This document shows, one piece after another, positions 56,789-63,822 of a stretch of DNA of 64,000 nt. Location: assembly GCA_041745535.1 (NCBI GenBank), contig JBGTIS010000255.1:8338-72337 (forward strand), in the 5' to 3' direction. This DNA comes from JBGTIS01 sp041745535 (lineage in GTDB: Bacteria > Bacteroidota > Bacteroidia > Cytophagales > Cyclobacteriaceae). Made by a program: the position numbers and the translations under genes. Under the pieces are notes generated by a model. That model searched no databases, was not told where the DNA came from, and worked only from the letters and a program-made list of their open reading frames with translations. Every line of letters starts with the position of its first letter. The first letter of the stretch is position 1.

Positions 56789-57270
56789 TCATTCTTCTCC
56801 TGCTGTTTTTATTATTACTGCAAATACTTCTTCACTAAATCTAAAATTTGTATTCCGTATCTTTTCAATGATAGGTTTCACTGATGCTATCACACCCTCA
56901 CTTCTTGCTCTGGCAATCATTCCTAGTGTACCCGTATATTTCAATCTTAATTTTTCAGCCAGTTTCCTCGCCTGTAAATCATCTAATATCAGTAAAGCTT
57001 CTGCCTTCTCCATACTTAAGACAATAGCACTGGCTTCTCCCTTGTCTACTTCCAATTCTAACAGAGATTGATACTTTTTGTCTTTTACTGATTCAATACT
57101 GATCCATTCTGGTAATTCTTTTCCAAATTCCTGGGCAATCTCTTTCGTAGTAGCCACTTCACTGAATAGCTGTTGCAACAACTCAATTTCATTAATCTTA
57201 TCTAAAAGAATGAAGCAACCGCGTGGCGTCCACTGGTATCAGCAATGACAATTTTAGATAGCAGCGGCAT
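56789..57270 (-). pseudogene. DUF3368 (PIN-like) toxin, broken by a 14-nt insertion
   Basis: The start is an ATG at 57268-57270 inside the end of the antitoxin gene: MPLLSKIVIADTSG. The frame is then lost. If 14 nt (57215-57228) are removed it continues as FILLDKINEIELLQQLF and through the rest of the DUF3368 family (VATTKEIAQEFG, DKGEASAIVLSME, ILDDLQARKLAEKL, TLGMI) to the stop at 56789, giving 155 residues. DUF3368 proteins are PIN-fold nucleases paired with UPF0175 antitoxins. The current open frame from a TTG at 57181 (130 residues) lacks the first catalytic Asp, so the toxin is probably inactive. Confidence 0.82.
57215..57228 (-). repeat. 14-nt micro-insertion in the DUF3368 toxin gene
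   Basis: On the toxin strand it reads CGCCACGCGGTTGC. Length is exactly 14, as at 54812-54825 and 62797-62810. It shares CGCCACG with the latter and has the same quasi-palindrome (GCCAC...GTTGC). Removing it restores the toxin frame between ADTSG and FILLD. Confidence 0.65.
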
Positions 57271-57481
57271 CTTTGCTTATTTCACTGGCTGGATAATTAA
57301 ACAAAGGCACATTGTAATCACCTAGTATTTCAGAAAAGGCAACTTTAGAAAGCCCTGCTAAATCAGCTGCTTGTCCCAAAGTTAATTTCCCTGATTCATA
57401 GAGTTTAGCAGCTAAAAATCGTGTGGTCTGCTTTTCATCTAATTCTACACTATCCGGTATATTTAACGTCATTATTTTCAT
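57254..57481 (-). CDS. UPF0175 family antitoxin
   Basis: The 75-residue protein (MKIMTLNIPDSVELDEKQ...KLTLGQAADLAGLSKVAFSEILGDYNVPLFNY) matches UPF0175, small proteins with a helix-turn-helix-like centre that act as antitoxins of DUF3368/PIN toxins. Its 3' end overlaps the toxin gene start (57268-57270) by 17 nt. It lies 37 nt from the attC-like site at 57519-57648, so the pair forms one cassette in the minus direction. Confidence 0.85.
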   Translation of the reverse strand: MKIMTLNIPDSVELDEKQTTRFLAAKLYESGKLTLGQAADLAGLSKVAFSEILGDYNVPLFNYPASEISKDAAAI

Positions 57482-57518
57482 ATCGCTAATTTACATAATT
57501 CTTTTTTCTTTAGCTTGT

Positions 57519-57648
57519 GCCTAACGTTTAGTATATAAATCGTATGCGGTTTGAAAACCGCATCGCTGTCTACTTTTGAAGATAAAATTACTTGCAGACC
57601 CGATAGGTATAACAGAGCCCGCATATGATTTATATATATTTGTTGTGC
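57519..57648 (-). other. attC-like recombination site (130 nt)
   Basis: Plus-strand GCCTAAC at 57519-57525 and GTTGTGC at 57642-57648 bound an imperfect inverted repeat. Its inner arms 57531-57549 and 57619-57637 pair with one mismatch or so around ATATAAATC and ATGCGG. One arm has one extra base, as expected for attC asymmetry. Read on the minus strand it is R''(GCACAAC)...R'(GTTAGGC), and a cassette gene starts 38 nt later. GTTAGGC fits GTTRRRY perfectly. Confidence 0.7.
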
Positions 57649-57682
57649 GTTCGTGCTACTCTCGCTTCGGAACAACAATGTT

Positions 57683-57844
57683 TTATGTCACACGAATATT
57701 CCTCATAGCTCTAATACTTTCCAATAAGAATCCTTTCATTTTACCATTCCGAAATTCCCATAAGTCACAACTTCTCACCTTCAATTTTACACCTGAAATT
57801 GTCTTCCGGTAAGTGTTCATTCTGATACCCTCCTGAGTTCCATC
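57683..57844 (-). pseudogene. Remnant of a SnoaL-like / NTF2-family protein
   Basis: The minus strand encodes DGTQEGIRMNTYRKT and VKLKVRSCDLWEFRNGK, which look like the C-terminal half of SnoaL_2/NTF2-fold proteins. After GK the sequence goes out of family and stops at 57683. The N-terminal half is missing, so this is a fragment. It lies between the GYD gene and the attC-like site at 57519. Confidence 0.45.
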
Positions 57845-57911
57845 AACAGATAAACAAAAATTTTTTTCACAGTAAAATACATTAGAGCAATCTCGAGTCG
57901 ATGTTTCCCGA

Positions 57912-58238
57912 TTATGCACCAGGTGAACGATAAGTAACTTCTTGAACACGTTTGAGGGCTTCTATTGTCTCTTCGACAGAGAGCAATACTGTTGTCTCGA
58001 ATTTCGATAACGCACCTCCTCCGCTGATTGCGATTGCAACGGCGGCCATCGAGGCATTGTCGGGAGCTTCCCAAAGATTGTAACCGTCATATTCACCGAG
58101 GGCATACCAAAAGCCGTGCAGTTTTCCACCGACTGATTCGATGTATTTTTTCGCAGCCACTCTTCGGTCTTCTGGATTCTTTGACAATCGAGCCCAAGTT
58201 TCAGGCGTGTAACTGAATCGTGTTAAATAAAGAGCCAT
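57912..58238 (-). CDS. GYD-domain protein
   Basis: The protein of 108 residues starts at the ATG at 58236-58238 (MALYLTRFSYTPETWARL); an ORF upstream to 58424 is not used. It shows GYD-family features: ARLSKNPEDRRVAAKKYIESVGGKL, FWYALGEYDGYNLWEAPDN and a Gly-rich AISGGGALSKF. GYD proteins are small dimeric alpha+beta proteins of unknown function. It sits in the cassette between two attC-like sites, 71 nt after the kinase-like gene, without a recognisable site between them. Confidence 0.8.
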   Translation of the reverse strand: MALYLTRFSYTPETWARLSKNPEDRRVAAKKYIESVGGKLHGFWYALGEYDGYNLWEAPDNASMAAVAIAISGGGALSKFETTVLLSVEETIEALKRVQEVTYRSPGA

Positions 58239-58309
58239 AATTTTGTTTTTTATTTTGTCGCCTACTCTTTGTCGGATTTTCAGCTTTCTCCGTTTTTTAG
58301 TTTTTTCTT

Positions 58310-58819
58310 TTAGAAGTCCCCATCTTTTGATGAAATTATTGAATAAATTTCTTTTGGGGATAATGTTCCATCCACAAAGGGTATATTCTTTTTTTTGGCT
58401 TCCTCTTCGAGCCATTGTCCCCAAATTACTATATCATTATTTTGGAAATCCAATCGTGAATTTCGTGTTGTGGATTTTTGGATTCGTTCATTTTGGGTTT
58501 GTAAGTTTATTTTAAGGAAATAAACTCTATCAAAAAGGTCAAGCAGATCAAAAAGATTACCAGACCCTCCAAAAATAAATACATCATTGAATTTGGAAAG
58601 AAAGGTGCTTAAAAATCTTCGACTCCATAAAAATGAGTAATGATTGTTTAAAGCCTCATTTGCACTTTGAGGTTCTGGTACTTTTTGACCATTTCTGTCA
58701 TACCATGCAGATAGTCCCGTAATCTGATCAGCATCAAATGTATTTAAGCCCATTTTGTGAAGCTCATTTGCAACGTATGTTTTGCCTGAGCCGGATGGTC
58801 CGAATACTAATATTTTCAT
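58310..58819 (-). CDS. P-loop nucleotide kinase-like protein
   Basis: The 169-residue protein begins MKILVFGPSGSGKTYVANEL, a Walker A motif (GPSGSGKT) at residues 7-14, then DADQITGLSAW and FLKINLQTQNERIQKS. It resembles adenylate/shikimate-kinase-type P-loop proteins such as AAA_17/AAA_33 families, but the substrate is unknown. The start at 58819 is chosen over upstream ATGs because these would run through the attC-like site. It is preceded by R' (GTTATGTG) about 35 nt upstream, as in an integron cassette. Confidence 0.78.
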   Translation of the reverse strand: MKILVFGPSGSGKTYVANELHKMGLNTFDADQITGLSAWYDRNGQKVPEPQSANEALNNHYSFLWSRRFLSTFLSKFNDVFIFGGSGNLFDLLDLFDRVYFLKINLQTQNERIQKSTTRNSRLDFQNNDIVIWGQWLEEEAKKKNIPFVDGTLSPKEIYSIISSKDGDF

Positions 58820-58853
58820 TTCATTTGATTCATCATAATTGTTCGTAAGATGA

Positions 58854-58987
58854 CACATAACGTTTGTGTATGAAACGTGGCTGGGTTTTCGAAGTGCTGT
58901 CCTGTCCCACGTGACCAAACGTAATTTGAAAACTAAACTACAAACTTGCACTGCTCCCCAGCCATGTTTTATACATTTTGTTGTGCA
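58854..58987 (-). other. attC-like recombination site (134 nt)
   Basis: Plus-strand CACATAAC at 58854-58861 and GTTGTGCA at 58980-58987 bound a long imperfect inverted repeat (about 58857-58885 with 58957-58985). Matching parts include GTATGAAAC and TGGCTGGG. A second inner pair (AGTGC/GCACT) extends it. One arm is one base longer. In the minus direction it follows the PIN-domain gene stop at 58995 and precedes the kinase-like gene start, the order expected of a cassette array. Confidence 0.7.
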
Positions 58988-58994
58988 CCGTGTT

Positions 58995-59954
58995 TTACTT
59001 CTTGTAAACTCGCTTATACTCTCTATAAATCTCAGGGTCTATTTTGTCTTTGTTAGATTCAATAATTCCGCTCCTTGCTGACGAAACTACATAATCTGTA
59101 TCGATCCAATAAATTTGACTATTAGTAGAAAACGCGCGAGTTATTTCGTTTAATTGTTTAATTGAGAAGTTGTCAAAAGATTGCAATCGTCCGATTACAC
59201 TTTTTGCATTTGCAAATGTATACGCTTCACTTAAGTTCTTTATTATTATTTCTTTTTCAGTTTCGCTTGATATTTCAATGTCAGGATAAAGTGACTTAAA
59301 GAACTCAGAAAGTCTTTTGTAATAAATCAGTTTTGAATTTTTTAATTCCTTCCATTCTTTGATTAGATAGTTGTTAAAATTATTCTCATTGAGCTTGGAG
59401 TAGTAGTCTTTATCCTCAGATATAAAGTATAAATCTTGCTTTTTGGGTACTTTTTCTAGCAGACTTATCCAATTTATTGCGTCACCATATGATTTGTCTT
59501 TGCCAGGTGGATTGCCAATTTCAAAACGTGTTACGGCAGACTTCAGAATTTCCTTTGTTGTCTCAATGAGAACTGCTTTTGAAAGCAGTTGATTTAAAAC
59601 GTCATCAGCTAATAAAGAAGAATTTTCAGCGTCATGTTGAAGTTTGTCTAATAGTTTTGATTTACTCTTATCAAATTCTTTTATAGCCTTTTTCATTAAA
59701 TCATACTCATAATAAGCGTGACAAATCATTGGAAATTGGTTAGCCAGCTTTGTCGCTCTTAATTTGTCAAGAGAGTCAGATATTTTAACTTCTCTATTCC
59801 TATAAAATTCATTTTTCGTCTGCTCAGGTAGAAACAGAACAATGTTGCCGGTATTAATTAATGCAATCAATTTTTTCAATTCTTTCAAGTCCTCATTTGA
59901 AAAATGAAAGAATGTCAAATAAATGTTTGTGTCGATATATAAATTCTGTGTCAT
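58995..59954 (-). CDS. PIN-domain protein (DUF4935/PIN_8-like)
   Basis: The 319-residue protein starts at the ATG at 59952-59954 (MTQNLYIDTNIYLTFF). A GTG further upstream (59969) lies in the attC-like site and is rejected. PIN features are the first Asp in YIDTNIYLTFF, an internal YGDAINWISLL and LYFISEDKDYYSKLN. The central region is helical and Lys-rich. PIN_8 proteins are predicted nucleases in defence or toxin systems. No antitoxin is adjacent. It forms one cassette between the attC-like sites at 59966 and 58854. Confidence 0.8.
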   Translation of the reverse strand: MTQNLYIDTNIYLTFFHFSNEDLKELKKLIALINTGNIVLFLPEQTKNEFYRNREVKISDSLDKLRATKLANQFPMICHAYYEYDLMKKAIKEFDKSKSKLLDKLQHDAENSSLLADDVLNQLLSKAVLIETTKEILKSAVTRFEIGNPPGKDKSYGDAINWISLLEKVPKKQDLYFISEDKDYYSKLNENNFNNYLIKEWKELKNSKLIYYKRLSEFFKSLYPDIEISSETEKEIIIKNLSEAYTFANAKSVIGRLQSFDNFSIKQLNEITRAFSTNSQIYWIDTDYVVSSARSGIIESNKDKIDPEIYREYKRVYKK

Positions 59955-59965
59955 AAAAACATGGT

Positions 59966-60020
59966 GCACAACATCTGGATAACAGCAATTGCTGTTATTT
60001 CCTATATATCAGGGTTGCTT
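59966..60020 (-). other. attC-like recombination site (55 nt) with a 20-nt perfect palindrome
   Basis: Plus-strand GCACAAC at 59966-59972 and GTTGCTT at 60014-60020 bracket an inverted repeat (GCACAACATCTG and CAGGGTTGC arms). Inside, 59979-59998 is a perfect 20-nt palindrome centred on AATT. On the minus strand R' (GTTGTGC) ends 12 nt before the PIN_8 gene start. It is shorter than the other two sites, like a compact attC. Confidence 0.6.
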
Positions 60021-60388
60021 TAATTTTTGTGGAAGATAATAAATTTTCGCATAGCGAAAGGAAAATTTTACCATTTCCATAAGTAAACTTATCTTAGAAA
60101 AACGATTAGTTAAGTACTGTTTGAGCAATTTTATCGCCTGTTGGGTAATAATAGCTTTACCTGTAAACTATAAAAAATAAGGCAAGTAATTGGTGAATAA
60201 ACGTTTGTAAACGATTATAAGCGTTTGCAAGTAAGTGGTAGTTTTGCTATTTATACCTGTTTTTTGCTTAGGTACACTCGCAACCTTACCTGCTACACCT
60301 GTACTTACCAGTTGCATGGCCTGTATGTGCTGTTGATTTTTACTGCTTTTTCTTTAAAAAAACCTGCTGCTCTATTTACAAAAACCAC
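60021..60388. other. Non-coding stretch upstream of the minisatellite
   Basis: About 370 AT-rich bases with no supported gene. A plus-strand ORF from 60225 runs into the 22-bp repeats and is not credible. No integrase gene or attI is present here. Palindromic CGTTTGTAAACG lies at about 60199-60210. Confidence 0.35.
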
Positions 60389-60531
60389 AGGTGGTTTCGA
60401 TCAAAAGCACAAGAGGTTTCGACTAAAAGCACAGGTGGTTTTGACTAAAAGCACAGGTGGTTTCGATCAAAAGCACGGTGGTTTCGACCAAAAGCACAGG
60501 TGGTTTCGACTAAAAGCACAGGTGGTTTTTG
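60389..60531. repeat. 22-bp minisatellite, six copies plus a partial
   Basis: Units of AGGTGGTTTCGATCAAAAGC plus AC repeat from 60389 with small changes; the fifth is 21 bp and a partial unit ends at 60531. No unique spacers separate them, so it is not CRISPR. Since 22 is not a multiple of 3, the frame changes each unit and coding is unlikely. Confidence 0.85.
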
Positions 60532-60586
60532 GTGAAAGTTCAGGAGAAAATCAGAGGGGGAAGGGGAAGGGAAGGAAACTTTTGGG

Positions 60587-60635
60587 CAAAAAAAATCCCC
60601 GGATGAAAGTAGTGTTTCTCTCTTTCATCCGGGGA
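60587..60635 (-). terminator. Terminator for the HU-like gene (minus strand)
   Basis: TCCCCGGATGAAAG (60596-60609) pairs perfectly with CTTTCATCCGGGGA (60622-60635), followed on the minus strand by eight T. It lies 54 nt after the HU-like stop. Confidence 0.85.
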
Positions 60636-60688
60636 ATGCTGGTATAATCCCTGCTGTTTAATTTGCCAACTAGCTTATAAGGGCACGG

Positions 60689-61069
60689 CTATACTTTTTT
60701 GTAATCCACTACTTTCATTACATTTTTAATGCGCTTGCCAGGGCGGAACAATACTTTGCTTCCTTTAATAGCGGTAACCGATACGTCTTTTTCTGTTTCC
60801 CGTCCCTCGCTGCTTAAAGAGGGTCTGAAATCGCCCAGGTCGCCGATGCGTACTATGTGGCCATTGGCCAGTTTATCGGGTATCAGGTACACCAATGAGG
60901 ACAGTACCGCCAGTATATCGGCTTCGCTTACGGTAGAAATCTTTTCAATTTCCTTGCACAGTTCCCGCAAGTCTATGGCACCGTTTAATACGGTAGTGGC
61001 GTAGAACTTTGCCGGATCGGTTATTTTAGCGGGATTCTTTTTTCCAATTACTTTATACTTAATTGCCAT
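60689..61069 (-). CDS. HU-family DNA-binding protein (Bacteroidota extended type)
   Basis: The 126-residue protein starts at 61069 (MAIKYKVIGKKNPAKITDPAKFYATTVLNG); an upstream ATG at 61165 is rejected. The HU/IHF fold shows as a helical N-terminal half, ANGHIVRIGDLGDFRPSLSSEG as the DNA-binding beta arm, and FRPGKRIKNVMKVV at the end. It binds and bends DNA. It is monocistronic, with a strong terminator downstream. It fits the Bacteroidota HU-like group often seen in genomic islands. Confidence 0.87.
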   Translation of the reverse strand: MAIKYKVIGKKNPAKITDPAKFYATTVLNGAIDLRELCKEIEKISTVSEADILAVLSSLVYLIPDKLANGHIVRIGDLGDFRPSLSSEGRETEKDVSVTAIKGSKVLFRPGKRIKNVMKVVDYKKV

Positions 61070-61275
61070 TGTGAAGATATTTTGGTACAACAATGCTACA
61101 AAGTAAAGGTAGCCTGGTTTGCGATGCTTTCCGCTTTCCGCTATTTTATTACCCGTGTAAAACATTAGTTGCTTTTACCAATTATTATAAGTGTAATAAG
61201 TACAGGTTTTAATAGGTACAGCCGTGTACCATCGCCTGGGCACCGCTGTAAAAATAATTAGCATCATAGGCAGAA

Positions 61276-61707
61276 TCAGGATTGGTGAGTAGCGCCCAGC
61301 ACGTCAAGGTAGTGTGGGTTGTACATTATGCCAAGTATGTTGCCAAAAGGATCAATTACCGAAGCCGTGATGAAACCCGCTTCGCGGTTTGTAAGCGGTT
61401 CGTGTGCTGTTGCTCCCATCGCCGTTAACTTTTCAAGGGTCGCGGCCACATCGTCGACATGCCAGTAAACAACGGCTCCTCCCGTACCGGCAACGGTTCC
61501 TTTGGGTGCATAGTTGCGGTCGATAATGCCTAGTTCATGCTGGTAGTCACCCAGGCGAAACTCAATGTATGCCGGGTTTTCAGCATTTGGGCGTTGGAAA
61601 TAGGGGGCTGTACCCAACAAGGCTGTGTACCACTTCCTGGCGGCACTTACGTCTGCCGCCCAAAAACTGACGGTGGCCATTCCCCGTAATGTTTGTGTTA
61701 TGTCCAT
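61276..61707 (-). CDS. VOC-superfamily (glyoxalase/bleomycin-resistance-like) protein
   Basis: The 143-residue protein shows the VOC paired beta-alpha-beta-beta-beta fold: MATVSFWAADVSAARKWYTALLG, AYIEFRLGDYQHELGIID, AVVYWHVDDVAATLEKLTAMG and FITASVIDPFGNILGIMYNPHY. Metal-site candidates include the His in QHELG and the Glu near the end of each half. Substrate is unknown; family members include dioxygenases, glyoxalases and antibiotic-binding proteins. Confidence 0.87.
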   Translation of the reverse strand: MDITQTLRGMATVSFWAADVSAARKWYTALLGTAPYFQRPNAENPAYIEFRLGDYQHELGIIDRNYAPKGTVAGTGGAVVYWHVDDVAATLEKLTAMGATAHEPLTNREAGFITASVIDPFGNILGIMYNPHYLDVLGATHQS

Positions 61708-61918
61708 TTTGAATACCTTTTAATGTTAGAAGTTATTACTTTCTACAAAGATAAAACAGGGAGGTGACAACCTTATGTCAGCAGGGTGTTATTAATTTCC
61801 CGCGGATAGCAAAATAGGCAGGGTGTACAGTTTCGCGACCATCTTTTCTCTCAGTGCACCACCCAGTATAGCCGGGGCAGGGTAACACAGCTTTCCTGTA
61901 CTCTTTTTTATTGTCTGA

Positions 61919-61953
61919 TTCCCCATCACATTTGTCATACGGAGGATGGGGAA
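61919..61953. other. Hairpin upstream of the metallophosphoesterase gene
   Basis: TTCCCCATC (61919-61927) pairs perfectly with GATGGGGAA (61945-61953) with a 17-nt loop. It could be a terminator or leader hairpin. No long T run follows. Confidence 0.35.
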
Positions 61954-61983
61954 GTATTTTAAATTCAGTTATACAGTACTTTA

Positions 61984-62664
61984 ATGCAAATAAGCGACAT
62001 ACATGTCGGAAACAGATTTGACCCTAATTTTATCATAGATTCATTTAAAAAGGCCCAAAGGTTCCATCCTGATTTTGTTGTTTATACAGGTGATTATGTG
62101 AGCTATGAAAGCAGGGAGCAGGTGCATCAACTTGAAAAAGTGCTGAAAAGTGTGGTGAAAGGTAAGCTGGGAACCATTGGTATTTTAGGAAATCATGACT
62201 ATGGTAGGCACTGGGCTGAAAATGATGTAGCCAATTCAATCACAGAAGTTTTAAAACAAGCGGGTATTGAGGTGCTCAGAAACGAACAGCTAGAAATTAA
62301 TGGATTACACTTTATTGGATTTGACGACTATTGGGCCACAAACTTTCACCCTGAAAAAGTTATGTCAGCATATGATGATAAAAAGGCTACTGTATTGCTT
62401 TGCCATAACCCCGACGTTTGCGATTTGGATGTATGGAACGGGTATCAAGGCTGGATTTTATCAGGCCATACGCATGGAGGACAGTGCAAACCTCCTTTTC
62501 TGGCTCCTCCCATGCTACCGGTAAAGAACAAAAGGTATTCCGCCGGTGAAATCAATTTGGAAGATGGTAGAATGCTGTACATCAACAGAGCTTTGGGTAA
62601 TCTGTGGCAGGTCAGATTTAATGTGAGACCAGAAATAACAATATTCGAATTGCATATAGCATAA
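61984..62664 (+). CDS. Metallophosphoesterase (calcineurin-like, N-terminally short)
   Basis: The 226-residue protein has the metal-binding motifs of the family: SDIHVG, VYTGDYVS (GDxx), LGNHDYG (GNHD), LLCHNPD and LSGHTHGGQ (GHTH). Members close to YkuE normally carry an N-terminal membrane region of about 50-60 residues before the first motif; here the ATG starts right at the SDIH strand and an in-frame stop lies 27 nt upstream. The catalytic domain is complete, but the membrane anchor is absent, so the 5' part may have been lost. Confidence 0.84.
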   Translation: MQISDIHVGNRFDPNFIIDSFKKAQRFHPDFVVYTGDYVSYESREQVHQLEKVLKSVVKGKLGTIGILGNHDYGRHWAENDVANSITEVLKQAGIEVLRNEQLEINGLHFIGFDDYWATNFHPEKVMSAYDDKKATVLLCHNPDVCDLDVWNGYQGWILSGHTHGGQCKPPFLAPPMLPVKNKRYSAGEINLEDGRMLYINRALGNLWQVRFNVRPEITIFELHIA

Positions 62665-62765
62665 AAAGAAAGTTAATGTACAAGGGCTGTGCCCCTACTT
62701 TACCCCATCATAGGTGTTATTTCACTTATGCAGGTGCACAAAAGTAATAAGCAGGTGGACAAAAG

Positions 62766-62893
62766 TAATAAAATACTCCTTGCCGGATTTATTCCGCGCC
62801 ACGGTGGCCGGCACCCCCTTCATGAGACCTAGCGTGGCTACCGCCGGAATTCGGCAAAGCCTCATCAGGTCGGCTCTCCGACGGGGACACCTG
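62766..62893. repeat. REP-like hairpin repeat, copy b (with 14-nt insertion)
   Basis: The unit contains ACTCCTTGCCGGATTTATTC, a segment ending CGGAATTCGGC and TCGGCTCTCCGACGGGGA. The hairpin GCCGGA-TTTAT-TCCGGC is interrupted near its right end by 14 nt (62797-62810). Copy c is nearly identical from GGCACCCCC onward but lacks the 14 nt. Confidence 0.85.
62797..62810 (+). repeat. 14-nt micro-insertion in a REP-like repeat
   Basis: The insert CGCCACGGTGGCCG sits between ATTCCG and GCACCCC; sibling copies at 62942-62970 and 62989-63010 have ATTCCGGCACCCC. Sliding to 62795-62808 gives CGCGCCACGGTGGC, 13/14 identical to the vapC insert. Confidence 0.75.
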
Positions 62894-62935
62894 ATAATTT
62901 ATGTTGACCTGCTTAAGGTGGACAAAAGTAATAAA

Positions 62936-63085
62936 ATACTCCTTGCCGGATTTATTCCGGCACCCCCTTCATAGGACCCAGTGCGACGCCGGATTTATTC
63001 CGGCACCCCCTTCATGAGACCTAGCGCGGCTACCGCCGGAATTCGGCAAAGCCTCATCAGGTCGGCTCTCCGACGGGGATACCTG
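62936..63085. repeat. REP-like hairpin repeat, copy c (double head)
   Basis: This copy has two GCCGGATTTATTCCGGC heads (about 62945 and 62989), then the same body as copy b to CGACGGGGATACCTG. It ends just before the SYLF gene stop at 63091. Short ORFs here (62714-63169) are repeat-derived and not genes. Confidence 0.85.
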
Positions 63086-63090
63086 AAAAC

Positions 63091-63786
63091 TTATGCCGAT
63101 ACACCGTCCAGGGCGCTCTTCAGCTTTTCAATGCTTTCTTTGTCAGAGTACTCTACGTTGTTGTTATAGATATCGTAGGTGGTAACGTCGGGCTGGAAAT
63201 AGAAAGAGTCGTTGGCTTTTTTGTTGACCTGCAATACCGAGCCTTCAAAGCTTACGCCGGCAAAAATGCCCCGGCTGCGGGAATAGGAAAGAATTTCTGC
63301 TTCAAACTTCACATCGGTGCTGGCAGAAGCGGTACGGCCTACCGGTCCGGCAGCGATAGAGGCATCGGCACCCAGGGTAAAATCATTCTTTTCCATTTCG
63401 TATAAGGTGGTTTTCCTTTTAAAAACCAGTATCACGTCGGTAGATTTCACGCCGGCCTGGAAACCCACGCTGCCCCCTGAAATGGTGATAAACGAAGGTA
63501 AGCTCCATTCGCCATTGTCCTGCCGTACCATCGCGATGCCTTTGCCATGGTTGCCACCCAGAATAAAGCCGGCTTTAATTACATTGGGCACAATGATAAT
63601 GCCTTCGGCCTGTTTCATCAAAGCAGGCGGAATACGTTTTTCGGCAATGGAATTGATCTCCTTTAAAACGGTAATGGCATCTTCAATTTTTTCAGTTTCG
63701 CCGGCTTGGATGGCGCTGGTATCTATATTCCGAAAGCTGGTACCCACAAACAGAAGGGGTATGGCTAATAAAAGGTACTTTTTCAT
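63091..63786 (-). CDS. SYLF-domain (YSC84-like) lipid-binding protein
   Basis: The 231-residue protein has a signal peptide (MKKYLLLAIPLLFVGTSF) and then the SYLF domain: IPPALMKQAEGIIIVPNVIKAGFILGGNHGKGIAMVR, ISGGSVGFQAGVKSTDVILVF, LGADASIAAGPVGRTASASTD and RGIFAGVSFEGSVLQV. SYLF proteins bind phosphoinositides in eukaryotes; in bacteria the role is unclear and probably periplasmic. The stop lies 6 nt after a REP-like repeat. Confidence 0.9.
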   Translation of the reverse strand: MKKYLLLAIPLLFVGTSFRNIDTSAIQAGETEKIEDAITVLKEINSIAEKRIPPALMKQAEGIIIVPNVIKAGFILGGNHGKGIAMVRQDNGEWSLPSFITISGGSVGFQAGVKSTDVILVFKRKTTLYEMEKNDFTLGADASIAAGPVGRTASASTDVKFEAEILSYSRSRGIFAGVSFEGSVLQVNKKANDSFYFQPDVTTYDIYNNNVEYSDKESIEKLKSALDGVSA

Positions 63787-63822
63787 GTTGATCGTTGGTT
63801 TATAATTTAAAATAAAGGGTTA

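Noticed and set aside
58239..58424. N-terminal extension of the GYD gene
   Set aside because: Reads antisense through the kinase-like gene end; the GYD domain starts at 58238.
60470..60485. CACGGTGG inside the minisatellite as a fourth 14-nt insert
   Set aside because: It is a one-base deletion in a repeat unit, not an insertion.
60389..60531. CRISPR array
   Set aside because: Units abut without unique spacers and no cas genes are near.
60225..60647. 140-codon ORF across the 22-bp repeats
   Set aside because: Its repeats are produced by a 22-bp unit that shifts frame each copy; no domain.
61650..61680. ACGGTGGCC in the VOC gene as a micro-insertion
   Set aside because: It encodes the normal MATVSFWAAD segment in frame, so no insertion is needed.
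62714..63169. Two plus-strand ORFs (86 and 62 codons)
   Set aside because: They are reading frames through REP-like repeat copies and nearly duplicate each other.
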